Source of the DNA: Planctomycetota bacterium | Lineage (GTDB): Bacteria > Planctomycetota > Planctomycetia > Pirellulales > Lacipirellulaceae | DNA length: 5,673 nt | Assembly (NCBI GenBank): GCA_022615465.1 | Contig: JAKEGR010000305.1 | Coordinates: 1 to 5,673, forward strand | Direction of reading: 5' to 3' | In this document: positions 5,615-5,673 of the stretch, in pieces | How positions within the stretch are numbered: position 1 is the stretch's first letter | Layout of the letters: every line of letters starts with the position of its first letter | Translations under genes and position numbers: made by a program | Notes under the pieces: generated by a model | Databases searched by the model: none | The model's input: only the letters and a program-made list of their open reading frames with translations | Told to the model about the DNA's origin: nothing

Positions 5615-5673
5615 ATATCGAGGCAACGTGGTATGACAATTTTTTCAGCTTGTCGGCCGACGCCAGGCAACGA

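Larger units (their letters stand above)
5555..5673 (-). other. nuoM leader and unresolved end of the upstream gene
   Basis: No complete gene is visible here. If an upstream minus-strand gene (nuoL would be usual) ends inside the window, three frames are possible. Their stops are TGA at 5645-5647, TAA at 5593-5595 and TGA at 5577-5579. The first would end in VAWRRPTS and leave room for the hairpin and the 11-nt element. The stretch is too short to choose between them or to assign a product. Confidence 0.4.

Overview
The window looks like chromosomal DNA from a Planctomycetota bacterium, most likely the Pirellulales group. This rests on three things recalled from that lineage rather than on a search. 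They are a Cys/Gly-rich repeat protein with a YWSEWHNDPPRC block, a small helical protein with a GEFPMEFTD motif, and a TatD protein whose usual HPH-type motif reads QPN. The DNA is GC-rich, and Shine-Dalgarno sites are mostly weak or absent.

Reading right to left on the minus strand, four genes lie head to tail: nuoM (from 5554), nuoN (GTG start at 3769), a 153-residue helical protein of unknown function, and a tatD-family metal-dependent hydrolase. The gaps are 15, 41 and 61 bases, so they are probably co-transcribed as the distal end of a complex I operon whose upstream part lies beyond the right edge. nuoM and nuoN encode two of the antiporter-like proton-pumping membrane subunits of NADH:quinone oxidoreductase. 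Both keep the charged channel residues, and both carry long extra hydrophilic loops that canonical topology places on the periplasmic side. In NuoN the loop is a roughly 67-residue Ala/Pro-rich segment.

The left end (1-630) is the 3' part of a plus-strand gene convergent with tatD. It runs off the left edge, so its start codon is not visible and a start-based ORF search misses it. It is clear in the frame beginning at base 1: 209 residues, with 32 cysteines in the first 134, opening with an 18-bp tandem repeat (EAGCGC) and ending in a basic Lys/Arg/Pro/Ala tail. It is probably an exported or surface protein, or a metal-binding one; its function is unknown.

The less expected observations are this hidden Cys-rich gene, an identical 11-nt sequence placed exactly 17 nt upstream of both the nuoM and nuoN starts, the NuoN insertion, and a perfect 6-bp GC hairpin in the nuoM leader. 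No RNA gene, CRISPR array, insertion sequence or complete novel system was seen.
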